Shown piece by piece: positions 1 through 6,477 of a stretch of 12,352 nucleotides of DNA (its first letter is position 1; every line of letters starts with the position of its first letter). Below the pieces are notes generated by a model. The model worked only from the letters and a program-made list of their open reading frames with translations, searched no databases and was not told where the DNA came from. The stretch is from Flemingiibacterium sp964603455. Its GTDB lineage: Bacteria > Bacillota > Clostridia > Oscillospirales > CAG-272. Location of the stretch: the NCBI GenBank assembly GCA_964603455.1, contig CAZRVL010000062.1, positions 1-12,352 on the forward strand, given 5' to 3'. The translations under genes and the position numbers were made by a program.

Positions 1-263
1 CGGCGATAGCAGACATTACTACAAGTATAAAAAATGGTCGGGTCCTCGTAATGGCAAAAGATTCATATGCGCACTGTATGCTTCCGCTTTTGGCGAATCA
101 TTATGAACGGATGATTGTGATCGATCTGCGAAATTTCAACGGCGGATTCGAAAGCTATCTTAATAAATTAAAAAGCGATGGCGTTCAGGTCGATGATGTC
201 GTAATTCTCTACAGTGCATCGGGCTTTGCAGAGGAACGAAGCATAGTTTGGTTAAAAAAATGA
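1..263 (+). CDS. DHHW-family (AlgX/AlgJ-like) protein, C-terminal part
   Basis: Partial gene: the frame is open from base 3 at the window edge, and the stop is TGA at 261-263. About 86 C-terminal residues are visible. The segment VLVMAKDSYAHCMLPLLANHY, followed by VIDLRNF and a V-V-I-L-Y-S strand, resembles the C-terminal SGNH-like core of the DHHW family, in which a K-D-S-Y/F-x-N-type motif precedes a D-x-R-x-F motif. Members of this family are thought to act outside the membrane in O-acylation of cell-surface or exported polysaccharides, often beside an MBOAT acyltransferase; any such partner would lie outside the window. The ATG at 51 is internal and not the true start. It is the only plus-strand gene and converges on the AraC-type gene. 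The family call is by recognition and only the tail is seen. Confidence 0.6.
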   Translation, partial: AIADITTSIKNGRVLVMAKDSYAHCMLPLLANHYERMIVIDLRNFNGGFESYLNKLKSDGVQVDDVVILYSASGFAEERSIVWLKK

Positions 264-284
264 CGCATTTGCGTCATTTTTTTA
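254..284. terminator. Bidirectional intrinsic terminator between convergent genes
   Basis: The sequence AAAAAATGACGCA-TT-TGCGTCATTTTTT forms a near-perfect hairpin with a GC-containing core (TGACGCA/TGCGTCA). It is flanked by A's on the left and T's on the right, so it can terminate transcription in both directions. It overlaps the TGA stop of the plus-strand gene and the TAA stop (282-284) of the minus-strand regulator. Confidence 0.85.
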
Positions 285-1124
285 TGAGTAATAATCAAAT
301 TTTCCCAATGCTTTTTTCGAAAAATTCGATGGTGTCTGCCCAGTGTACTGCTTGAATGCTTGAATAAAATATGACAAGCTCTCAAAACCGCACTCCTCTG
401 CGGTTTTTTTGACCCCTTCCCCACCAGCAAGCATCGATTGCGCGTATTTCATTCGCAAGGCGATCAGATATTGTTTTATTGTTGATCCGGTATATCGCTT
501 GAAATCTCTATTCAATTTGTTCACACTTACGAAAAAGTTATTCGCTAATTCAGTAGTAGTCAAATTTGATTTGTAATTTAATCCAATATATTCAACAACA
601 TCTTTAATATATGTTTTTATTGGGCTGAGCGTTTGCATATTTTCGGGATTTGAATATTCCTTCAACTCGGTCAAAATCAACGCTGCATAGAGTCTTTTTT
701 TGTCATTCGAAGTCGTTTCGAGTGATATTTCTGTCAAATAATATTCAAGCATACGCAATTCCGCGGGACCGAGTGAGATAACAGCCGTTCCAATTTGTTC
801 AAATATGCCGAGATCTCCGATTCCTCCGCCAAGCATTGTCAGTGCATTTTCGCCAATATATAGTACAAATCGATCATAATATACGTCACTCGGCACGTTG
901 TTTCTGTGCATTACGTGCGAATTGTGAAAGCAAACACAATGTCCATTGCCTTCGATCGATCCGCCGGTATTTGAAAAAACGATTTTTCCTTCGCTCAGCA
1001 CAAAAATAAATTCATAGTACGTGTGCGAGTGGTAGAGCGGCATATAATGACCTTTTTGCGAAAGTCTGAATGCAATTATTTCACATTTTCGTTCACGTGA
1101 GAAGGGGTAAAATGCGTCTTCCAT
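282..1124 (-). CDS. AraC-family transcriptional regulator
   Basis: 280 residues, the usual length for two-domain AraC regulators. The N-terminal part has the cupin-like effector domain signature with H-S-H at residues 32-34, followed by Y-Y-E-F and glycine-rich beta turns. The C-terminal part (about residues 169-271) is the double helix-turn-helix: ELANNFFVSVNKLNRDFKRYTG is the first HTH and AEECGFESLSYFIQAFKQYTG the second, ending in the typical T-P-S-N-F. The start at 1124 is supported by AGGA (in GACAGGAACGAAAAA) just upstream. It appears monocistronic, with its own promoter (1181-1209) and a shared terminator. The ligand is not predictable; family members of this layout often sense sugars or related small molecules. 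No divergent target gene sits beside it, so its regulon is unknown. The neighbouring 1249-1938 gene is one candidate target because of a direct repeat upstream of its promoter. Confidence 0.9.
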   Translation of the reverse strand: MEDAFYPFSRERKCEIIAFRLSQKGHYMPLYHSHTYYEFIFVLSEGKIVFSNTGGSIEGNGHCVCFHNSHVMHRNNVPSDVYYDRFVLYIGENALTMLGGGIGDLGIFEQIGTAVISLGPAELRMLEYYLTEISLETTSNDKKRLYAALILTELKEYSNPENMQTLSPIKTYIKDVVEYIGLNYKSNLTTTELANNFFVSVNKLNRDFKRYTGSTIKQYLIALRMKYAQSMLAGGEGVKKTAEECGFESLSYFIQAFKQYTGQTPSNFSKKALGKFDYYS

Positions 1125-1180
1125 TTTTTCGTTCCTGTCGTTTTTCTAAATTTTTGGTCGATTTTCTAAACCATGTATAT

Positions 1181-1209
1181 ATTATATCATAAATTCGATC
1201 ATTTGTAAA
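1181..1209 (-). promoter_or_regulatory. Sigma-A promoter of the AraC-type gene
   Basis: Read on the minus strand, TTTACA (1204-1209) is followed after exactly 17 bases by TATAAT (1181-1186), a perfect -10. The start codon is about 57 bases below the -10. The promoter lies just downstream of the terminator of the preceding gene, which supports independent transcription. Confidence 0.75.
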
Positions 1210-1217
1210 GTCTCCAA

Positions 1218-1256
1218 ACGAATAAAAAATCCCCCAGCGGGGGATTTTTTATTCGT
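1218..1256 (-). terminator. Intrinsic terminator, perfect 18-bp inverted repeat
   Basis: An 18-base arm (1218-1235) and its exact complement (1239-1256) flank a 3-base loop. Five C/G pairs sit at the loop end, then an AAAAAAT/ATTTTTT segment and ACGAAT/ATTCGT at the base. On the minus strand the GC core is followed by ATTTTTT, a classic intrinsic terminator. The left-side A-run would also give T's on the other strand. It includes the TAA stop (1249-1251) of the gene it ends. Confidence 0.92.
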
Positions 1257-1938
1257 CATATTGCACAATTCGTTTAAACAATTCCAAATTAGCTTCAAAT
1301 TCCTTTGTTGCTTTTTTCGAATTTTTCATATTTTGGAATGACGTGATCTGGCGAATACAAAGTATCGTGTCATTCGGAAGGTCATCTATCCCATTGAAGC
1401 TCGTTCCGAACTTCGTTTTCGAAAGCGTAATTCCGGTCTCATCGTAAATCGAATCAGGCAACTCCGTAAAAATTTCCGAAATAGGCATAAAAAGCCCCGA
1501 TACTTTCGCCTGCTCATACATATAAGGCGAAAGCAGCATTATCGCCGCATCCCCCGCCATGATCTGCTGATAATACGATGTCATCTCGGTTTGTATGAAC
1601 TCATTGTTAAATTCGGCATCTTTTTCTTCAACTGCCGCCGCACGTTCTTCGGGCGAAAGCATGACAACATCTTTTAGTGCAACCTTAACTTCTCCGTCGC
1701 CATTTTGGTCATCACCAACTGTTGCTACCGCTCGCTGAATATATGTCAGATCTTGAACCGCCAAAATTTGCGGACCTGCATACATCAGATAATAATCATA
1801 TTTATCATTTGTCAGAATTTGTGTAGTACATACAATTGCTGTTATGATCGCAACACCTGCGATTATCGTTTGTGCCTTATAGTGATACCAAAAATTGTCA
1901 AACCATGCCGCGATTTTTCCTTTTTTTTCGCCGCTCAA
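1249..1938 (-). CDS. Membrane-anchored extracytoplasmic protein of unknown function
   Basis: 229 residues. A short basic cytoplasmic N-terminus with W-F-D-N-F-W-Y-H-Y-K precedes one hydrophobic segment (about residues 22-43). The rest should lie outside the membrane; the segment has no lipobox cysteine. The outer part holds D-Y-Y-L-M-Y-A-G-P right after the membrane, an acidic DDQNGDGE stretch (residues 76-83) that fits a D-x-N-x-D-G calcium-loop pattern, and A-G-D-A-A-I-M-L-L-S-P followed by S-G-L-F-M-P-I, which recalls solute-binding-protein-like folds. Similar uncharacterised proteins with this layout are known to me from Clostridia; no function is established. Start: TTG at 1936-1938, preceded by TAGGAGATG at good spacing. 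The nearest upstream ATG (in GGAGATGAA) is out of frame and stops at once. It has its own strong promoter and terminator, so it is probably a single-gene unit. The gene assignment is firm, the function is not. Confidence 0.8.
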   Translation of the reverse strand: MSGEKKGKIAAWFDNFWYHYKAQTIIAGVAIITAIVCTTQILTNDKYDYYLMYAGPQILAVQDLTYIQRAVATVGDDQNGDGEVKVALKDVVMLSPEERAAAVEEKDAEFNNEFIQTEMTSYYQQIMAGDAAIMLLSPYMYEQAKVSGLFMPISEIFTELPDSIYDETGITLSKTKFGTSFNGIDDLPNDTILCIRQITSFQNMKNSKKATKEFEANLELFKRIVQYDE

Positions 1939-1968
1939 AATTTCATCTCCTAATTTTATTTATCTAAA

Positions 1969-1997
1969 ATTATACCACATTTCACCGTTTTTTTCAA
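1969..1997 (-). promoter_or_regulatory. Strong sigma-A promoter (extended -10) of the 1249-1938 gene
   Basis: On the minus strand TTGAAA (1992-1997), a 17-base spacer (1975-1991) and TATAAT (1969-1974), with TGG directly before the -10 giving an extended -10 (TGnTATAAT). The 5' leader is short, about 25 bases, with the ribosome site TAGGAG inside it. No riboswitch-sized leader is present. Confidence 0.85.
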
Positions 1998-2034
1998 TAG
2001 TTTTTCGGCATTGTTCACATACTTTTTACATATG

Positions 2035-3105
2035 TCATTGTTCAAATATTTTCGAAAGTAAATTTTCTGTGAAAGCATTCAGGGAATCAAAATCCATCGT
2101 CGATATGTAGATCGATTCAAGTTCCGAATGTATCCGACGCACCTCTGAAAGCTTTTCAAGTGCGCATTCCAAAAGTTCAGATTTGCACTTTGTCATGATT
2201 TTTCGTTCTTTTTTCAATTCGCTGCTGATCGCGCCGCGATCTATAAAACGTTCCATGTTGATATTTTTGGAATTTTCGTTGTCAATTTTATTTCCGGTTA
2301 TTATCGAAATTTCAAGTTCTGGTAGACTGATCGCCTCGGTCATATCCGGTTCGAGCGGCGATGGAGCGCGGATTATTTCGAGTCCGGCTCGCTTTGCCGA
2401 TTTGATCAAGGCATCAAGCATAAATGGTGCAGTTGACATCGAATCCTCGACCGTATAAACAAATTTGCAAGTTTTGTATGTGTCGAATTGCACAAATCCT
2501 TTTGTCGATATCGCGCTTATGCCTCTAATTGAGATTCCGCATTCGTTTTTGACATTAAAATGAGACGTTTTCATTCTTTGCGCAACAAGTCTATCCGCCG
2601 CCGCTTGAATTTTGGTAAAATTCACGATTTCGGATGACATAGAATGCAACAACTTAGAGAACTCGCCTGATGCGTGAAGAAATTCATATGCTTGTTTAAA
2701 CAATTCAGACTTTTTTGTAATCAAATCTGTAATTTCTTCGCGTGATGATATGAGTTTTTTATCGTCCCAAAACTCGCCAAGGTTTACAATTTTTTCCACC
2801 GCACCGGGAATTTTGGGATCTTTCGTGTGCGGTGCGGTCGCATCTACAAATGCAATTCCGCGACAGAATTCACTTTTTATTATCAGACCGTCGAGAGAAT
2901 CCGGGTCTGATGAGCAGTAAAAGCCCTCGCACGTGAAACTTTTTTCATGTGCGTATTCCGCTATCCGCTTCATCAGCGTAGATTTTCCGGTTCCGCTTCC
3001 GCCCTTGATCAGGTAAACTCGTTCAAATTTTTCGGGCGCAAAAATTTCATCGAACCAGCTCACAAACCCGCCCGAACTGTTTGCCGCCGCAAAATATTTT
3101 TCCAT
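2035..3105 (-). CDS. P-loop ATPase, PRK06851-like, with a degenerate second domain
   Basis: 356 residues from the chosen start. The N-terminal domain has a clear Walker A motif, GGSGTGKST (residues 35-43), and a Walker B-like strand G-I-A-F-V-D-A-T (83-90). The second half repeats the layout (V-Y at 216-217, a long helix, then L-P-E-L-E-I-S-I-I at 261-269), but the expected P-loop is replaced by EDSMSTAP (220-227), so it should not bind nucleotide normally. The C-terminus is rich in charged heptad-like helix. Clostridial and bacillar proteins of the PRK06851 type share the tandem P-loop architecture; their function is not established. Start: the in-frame ATG at 3147 lies inside a hairpin and lacks a ribosome site, whereas ATG 3105 is preceded by TTGGAGAAAAAGT. 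It lies 60 bases after truA, separated by the hairpin, and may be read through from that operon or have a promoter I could not see. Confidence 0.8.
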   Translation of the reverse strand: MEKYFAAANSSGGFVSWFDEIFAPEKFERVYLIKGGSGTGKSTLMKRIAEYAHEKSFTCEGFYCSSDPDSLDGLIIKSEFCRGIAFVDATAPHTKDPKIPGAVEKIVNLGEFWDDKKLISSREEITDLITKKSELFKQAYEFLHASGEFSKLLHSMSSEIVNFTKIQAAADRLVAQRMKTSHFNVKNECGISIRGISAISTKGFVQFDTYKTCKFVYTVEDSMSTAPFMLDALIKSAKRAGLEIIRAPSPLEPDMTEAISLPELEISIITGNKIDNENSKNINMERFIDRGAISSELKKERKIMTKCKSELLECALEKLSEVRRIHSELESIYISTMDFDSLNAFTENLLSKIFEQ

Positions 3106-3116
3106 ACTTTTTCTCC

Positions 3117-3163
3117 AAAAATTGATAGCAGAACTCGGTTTTGCCAACCTTGTTCTGCTATCA
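3117..3163 (-). terminator. Long hairpin plus U-tract between truA and the ATPase gene
   Basis: TGATAGCAGAAC (3123-3134) pairs perfectly with GTTCTGCTATCA (3152-3163). Inside, after a 2x2 mismatch, GGTT (3137-3140) pairs with AACC (3146-3149) around a 5-base loop. On the minus strand the stem begins 2 bases after the truA stop and is followed by A and TTTTT (3117-3121), then almost at once by the ATPase ribosome site. It is either the terminator of the upstream operon or a partial terminator/attenuator or processing hairpin in the ATPase leader. The T-tract is short, so read-through is likely. Confidence 0.65.
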
Positions 3164-3165
3164 GT

Positions 3166-3915
3166 TTATTCAATTGTACGGAATTTGACACGATTTAAAT
3201 ATAATCCGGCTGCCGGTGCGGTCGTACCGGCTTTTGAACGGTCACATGACTCCAATATTTTCGGTATTTCGCACAATGTGATTCTATTATTTGCAACGTC
3301 TATCAGCGTTCCCACTATAATCCTAACCATATTGTACAAAAAGCCGTCCGCAGCAATGCGAATGCTTATCAACTCGCAATTTTCACAAATTTCGATATAT
3401 TTGACTGTCCTGACCGTATCGGCGATCTTCGATCCGGCTGCCATAAAGCTCGAAAAATCATGCTTGCCTACCAAATATTTTGAGGCAGCTCGCATAAGTT
3501 CAATTTGATCTTTGCTCATGACCCTGCACTGATAGGCTCTGTCGGTCAAAAACGGGTCGCGAATTCTGGAATTAATTAGCAGATATTCATATTCTTTCCA
3601 TTCAACATCATGCCTGACATGGAAATCATCCGAAACGATTCGTGCCGATTTCACCGAAATATCCTCCGGCAAATTGGCATTCAATGCCAGGGGAAGTCTA
3701 TCGGATGGAATTAGTTTCGCAGATTCAAATGTTGCAAAATATTGTCGGGCATGGACTCCAGAATCTGTTCGACTGCATCCCTTTAACGGAAGGCGTTCGC
3801 CGAATACTGCTTCGATAGCATCCTGAAGTGTAGATTGGACTGTAATTTTGCAAGGCTGAACTTGAAATCCTGCAAAACGTGTTCCGACATACGCAAGCTC
3901 GATCAGATATTTCAT
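3166..3915 (-). CDS. truA: tRNA pseudouridine(38-40) synthase
   Basis: 249 residues, the normal length for bacterial TruA. It isomerises uridines 38-40 in the anticodon arm of tRNAs in the cytoplasm. The N-terminus MKYLIELAYVGTRFAGFQVQ is typical, and GCSRTDSGVHA carries the catalytic aspartate at D51. Later motifs include the N-A-N-L-P-E-D-I segment, R-H-D-V-E-W-K-E-Y-E-Y and F-L-Y-N-M-V-R-I-I-V-G-T-L near the end. The start at 3915 gives the canonical N-terminus. Its ATG overlaps the ecfT stop as ATGA (3912-3915), which points to translational coupling, and the ribosome site itself is weak. A longer in-frame start at 3987 would add 24 residues unlike TruA and sit deep inside ecfT, so it was rejected. 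The ecfA1-ecfA2-ecfT-truA order is well known in Firmicutes. Confidence 0.95.
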   Translation of the reverse strand: MKYLIELAYVGTRFAGFQVQPCKITVQSTLQDAIEAVFGERLPLKGCSRTDSGVHARQYFATFESAKLIPSDRLPLALNANLPEDISVKSARIVSDDFHVRHDVEWKEYEYLLINSRIRDPFLTDRAYQCRVMSKDQIELMRAASKYLVGKHDFSSFMAAGSKIADTVRTVKYIEICENCELISIRIAADGFLYNMVRIIVGTLIDVANNRITLCEIPKILESCDRSKAGTTAPAAGLYLNRVKFRTIE

Positions 3916-4733
3916 AATGAGATCGCCGCCGGGAACTTGTTCAAAATCACGATAAGGCAAATGAACGCAGCCATTCCAATAAGCCAAAGCACATCCTTAA
4001 GCGAAAATTTCAGCACATTCATGCGCGTTCTGCCATTATCGCCGCGGTAGCATCTGCATTCCATAGCAGTTGCGAGTTCATCAGCGCGCCTAAATGCTGA
4101 AATAAATAGCGGAATCAATATCGGTATAAGTGTTTTTGCACGTTTTGCCAAACTTCCTGACGCGAAATCCGCGCCACGAGCCTTTTGCGCTGATATGATC
4201 TTGTCAGTCTCTTCGATAAGAGTTGGGATAAATCTGAGCGCGATGGTCATCATCATCGAAAATTCGTGAACCGGCAGTCCAATTTTTCTGAACGGAGAAA
4301 GCAATTGTTCAAGTCCGTCCGTCAGCATGATCGGCGATGTTGTATAGGTCAGCAATATCGTTGTTCCGATGAGCAGAGCAGTTATGCGAATTATTATCAT
4401 TATCGCGTAAAATATACCTTCTAAGTATACTTTTATGAAACCGATATTTATCAGCAAAACTTCACCTTCCGTCCAAAATAAATTAAAGAACGTGGTAAAT
4501 GCCAATACAAAAATCAGAGGCTTCATGCTTTTCAGAACGGTTTTTGGAGAAATTTTAGAGATAATGACAAGAGTTATCGCGCTGACGATAATTGCGATAA
4601 AACTCCATTGATTTTTTGCCAAAAACGTTGCCGCAATATAAAGTATCGTCAAAATCAGCTTTGCGCGTGGGTCGAGACGGTGAATGATCGTGTTGCCCGG
4701 AAAAAATTGTCCGAGAGTGATGTCTTTCAGCAT
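3912..4733 (-). CDS. ecfT: ECF transporter transmembrane component T
   Basis: 273 residues with several hydrophobic segments (roughly residues 26-60, 72-87, 107-130 and 240-265). The T subunit joins the two ATPases to exchangeable substrate-binding S subunits and transmits ATP-driven motion in the membrane. Family marks are N-T-I-I-H-R-L-D-P-R-A-K at 14-25, the first coupling motif Q-K-A-R-G-A-D (A185-R186-G187), and the second at A-M-E-C-R-C-Y-R-G (223-231), where the usual A-R-G is C-R-C but the arginine is kept. The start at 4733 has a strong ribosome site, GGGAGGAC, six A's ahead of the ATG. It overlaps the end of ecfA2 by 7 bases and truA by 4. No S-subunit gene lies in the window, which fits a group II module shared by scattered S subunits. 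Confidence 0.94.
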   Translation of the reverse strand: MLKDITLGQFFPGNTIIHRLDPRAKLILTILYIAATFLAKNQWSFIAIIVSAITLVIISKISPKTVLKSMKPLIFVLAFTTFFNLFWTEGEVLLINIGFIKVYLEGIFYAIMIIIRITALLIGTTILLTYTTSPIMLTDGLEQLLSPFRKIGLPVHEFSMMMTIALRFIPTLIEETDKIISAQKARGADFASGSLAKRAKTLIPILIPLFISAFRRADELATAMECRCYRGDNGRTRMNVLKFSLKDVLWLIGMAAFICLIVILNKFPAAISL

Positions 4734-5590
4734 TTTTTTGTCCTCCCGATCAAACGCAAAAGTTCATTTCGCGCCTCCTCGACCGTATAAATTCCGTGAC
4801 GAACATCGAGTCCGCGAGCGCGAAGCGTATTCATCAGCTCGGTTATCTGCGGAACGTCAAGTCCGACCGCACAAAGTTCGTCTGCTCGGTCAAAAATCTC
4901 GGCTGTCGTGCCTTGCATAAAAACTTTCGCATGATCCATAACTATTATTTCATCAGAATATTTAGCCATATCTTCCATTGAATGGCTCACGATCACCACC
5001 GAATTTTGTCTATTTCGCTGATAACTCTTGATTCCGCCGAGAATATCTTCTCTTCCCTGCGGATCAAGTCCGGCAGCCGGCTCATCAAGTACGAGAACTT
5101 CCGGCTCCATCGCCATCACCCCGGCGATTGCAACTCTGCGCTTTTGACCACCTGAAAGATCAAACGGAGATTTTTCGAGCAGATCAGGCGAAATCCCACA
5201 AAATTGTGCAGATTGCACAACTCGGCGTTCGATTTCGGCAGCGTCAAGCCCCATATTCGTAGGACCAAACGCGATGTCTTTTTTTACCGTTTCTTCAAAT
5301 AATTGGTATTCGGGATACTGAAAAACCAGCCCAACTCGAAATGCAAAGCGATTCACTTTTTTGGGATCTGCCCAAATGTCCTCGCCGCCGACCAAAACCT
5401 GCCCGGATGTCGGCTTATTTAGCCCGTTCAGAAGTTGTACAAGCGTAGATTTTCCTGAACCGGTATGACCCATCAGCCCGGTAATTACACCACCGTGAAT
5501 TTTCAACGAAACATTATCAAGCGCAGTTTTTTTAAACGGCGTGTCAGGCGAGTAAATATATGAAACATTTTTCAATTCGATTTCTGTCAT
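4727..5590 (-). CDS. ecfA2: ECF transporter ATP-binding protein A2
   Basis: 287 residues. ABC ATPase with Walker A GHTGSGKST (41-49), Q-loop Q91 in F-Q-Y-P-E-Y-Q-L-F, signature LSGGQ (145-149), Walker B V-L-V-L-D-E-P (E170 catalytic), D-loop G-L-D-P-Q-G-R and H-loop H203. It pairs with EcfA1 beneath EcfT to power import of vitamins or metal ions. D-E-P-A-A-G-L-D-P is the A2-type form. The start at 5590 begins M-T-E-I-E-L-K-N-V. A start at 5644 would add 18 residues reading ecfA1 codons out of frame and was rejected. The ribosome site GGAGG lies within the end of ecfA1, rather far (about 14 bases) from the ATG, and the genes are separated by one base (TAA-A-ATG), so coupling is likely. Confidence 0.94.
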   Translation of the reverse strand: MTEIELKNVSYIYSPDTPFKKTALDNVSLKIHGGVITGLMGHTGSGKSTLVQLLNGLNKPTSGQVLVGGEDIWADPKKVNRFAFRVGLVFQYPEYQLFEETVKKDIAFGPTNMGLDAAEIERRVVQSAQFCGISPDLLEKSPFDLSGGQKRRVAIAGVMAMEPEVLVLDEPAAGLDPQGREDILGGIKSYQRNRQNSVVIVSHSMEDMAKYSDEIIVMDHAKVFMQGTTAEIFDRADELCAVGLDVPQITELMNTLRARGLDVRHGIYTVEEARNELLRLIGRTKKC

Positions 5591-5591
5591 T

Positions 5592-6476
5592 TTATTTGTT
5601 TTTGCCTCCGAACAGTTCCATAATTTCATCCGCCGCTTCTTCAACCGAAAGTTTGTTCAGCGGAAGCTCCTTGCCATTTTTCCTGACACCCGAAAGATTC
5701 AATTCATAAAGCAATTCCGCCGTCTGCGGAACATCAAGCCCGATACTTTCAAGCTTCGCGACCTGAGAGAAAACTTCACCGGGTTTGCCGTCAAGCTCGA
5801 TCTCGCCATTGTTCACAACGATGACACGATCGCACATCGCCGCTTCGCTCATGTAATGAGTTATGTGAAGAATTGTAATACCCAGTTCACGATTCAGATG
5901 AAGGATTGTATCCATCACCTCGTGGCGACCTTGCGGATCGAGCATAGCGGTCGATTCATCGAAAATCATGCAGTCGGGCATCATCGCGATTATCCCGGCA
6001 ATTGCAACGCGCTGCTTTTGTCCCCCCGAAAGCAGGTGTGGCGAATGGCGCGCAAATTCGCTCATTCCGACCGTTTTCAATGCGTCATCGACCCTTTTTC
6101 GAATTTCAGCAGGCGGAACTCCGAGATTTTCAGGTCCGAACGCGACATCCTCCTCCACGACTGTGGCAACTAACTGATTGTCTGGATTCTGAAAAACCAT
6201 TCCAACCTTGCGACGGTTTTCAAAAAGTTCATCTTCTGTTAAATCAGGCTTCGTAATTTCAAGCCCGTCTATCGTGATCCGACCGGATTTCGGCGACAGT
6301 ATCAGATTGAGCAGCTTCGCCAATGTGGATTTTCCCGAACCGTTATGACCAAGCACCGCGACAAGCTCGCCGCGACCTATTTCCAGATTCAAATCATGCA
6401 GCACTTCTGCATCATTTCCTTCATCATCTGTATATGAAAAATTTAAATTTTCAATTTTTATGAACGGTTCGTGCAT
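5592..6476 (-). CDS. ecfA1: ECF transporter ATP-binding protein A1
   Basis: 294 residues. ABC ATPase with Walker A GHNGSGKST (43-51), Q-loop Q96 in V-F-Q-N-P-D-N-Q, signature LSGGQ (149-153), Walker B C-M-I-F-D-E-S (D173, E174) and H-loop H207. The D-E-S-T-x-M-L-D-P form in place of D-E-P-T marks the EcfA1 paralogue. It forms the heterodimeric motor with EcfA2. The start at 6476 gives M-H-E-P-F-I-K-I-E-N-L with GAGG placed about six bases before ATG. The longer frame from 6515 would start inside pheA and was rejected. It follows the pheA stop by one base in the same TAA-A-ATG arrangement found at the ecfA1/ecfA2 junction. Confidence 0.95.
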   Translation of the reverse strand: MHEPFIKIENLNFSYTDDEGNDAEVLHDLNLEIGRGELVAVLGHNGSGKSTLAKLLNLILSPKSGRITIDGLEITKPDLTEDELFENRRKVGMVFQNPDNQLVATVVEEDVAFGPENLGVPPAEIRKRVDDALKTVGMSEFARHSPHLLSGGQKQRVAIAGIIAMMPDCMIFDESTAMLDPQGRHEVMDTILHLNRELGITILHITHYMSEAAMCDRVIVVNNGEIELDGKPGEVFSQVAKLESIGLDVPQTAELLYELNLSGVRKNGKELPLNKLSVEEAADEIMELFGGKNK

Positions 6477-6477
6477 T

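Noticed and set aside
3106..3147. Upstream in-frame ATG at 3147 as the start of the ATPase
   Set aside because: It lies in the hairpin and has no ribosome site. ATG 3105 has GGAGA at good spacing and gives a sensible N-terminus.
3185..3205. TTGACA and TATAAT on the plus strand as a promoter antisense to truA
   Set aside because: The hexamers are only 9 bases apart, far from the required 16-18, and no gene follows.
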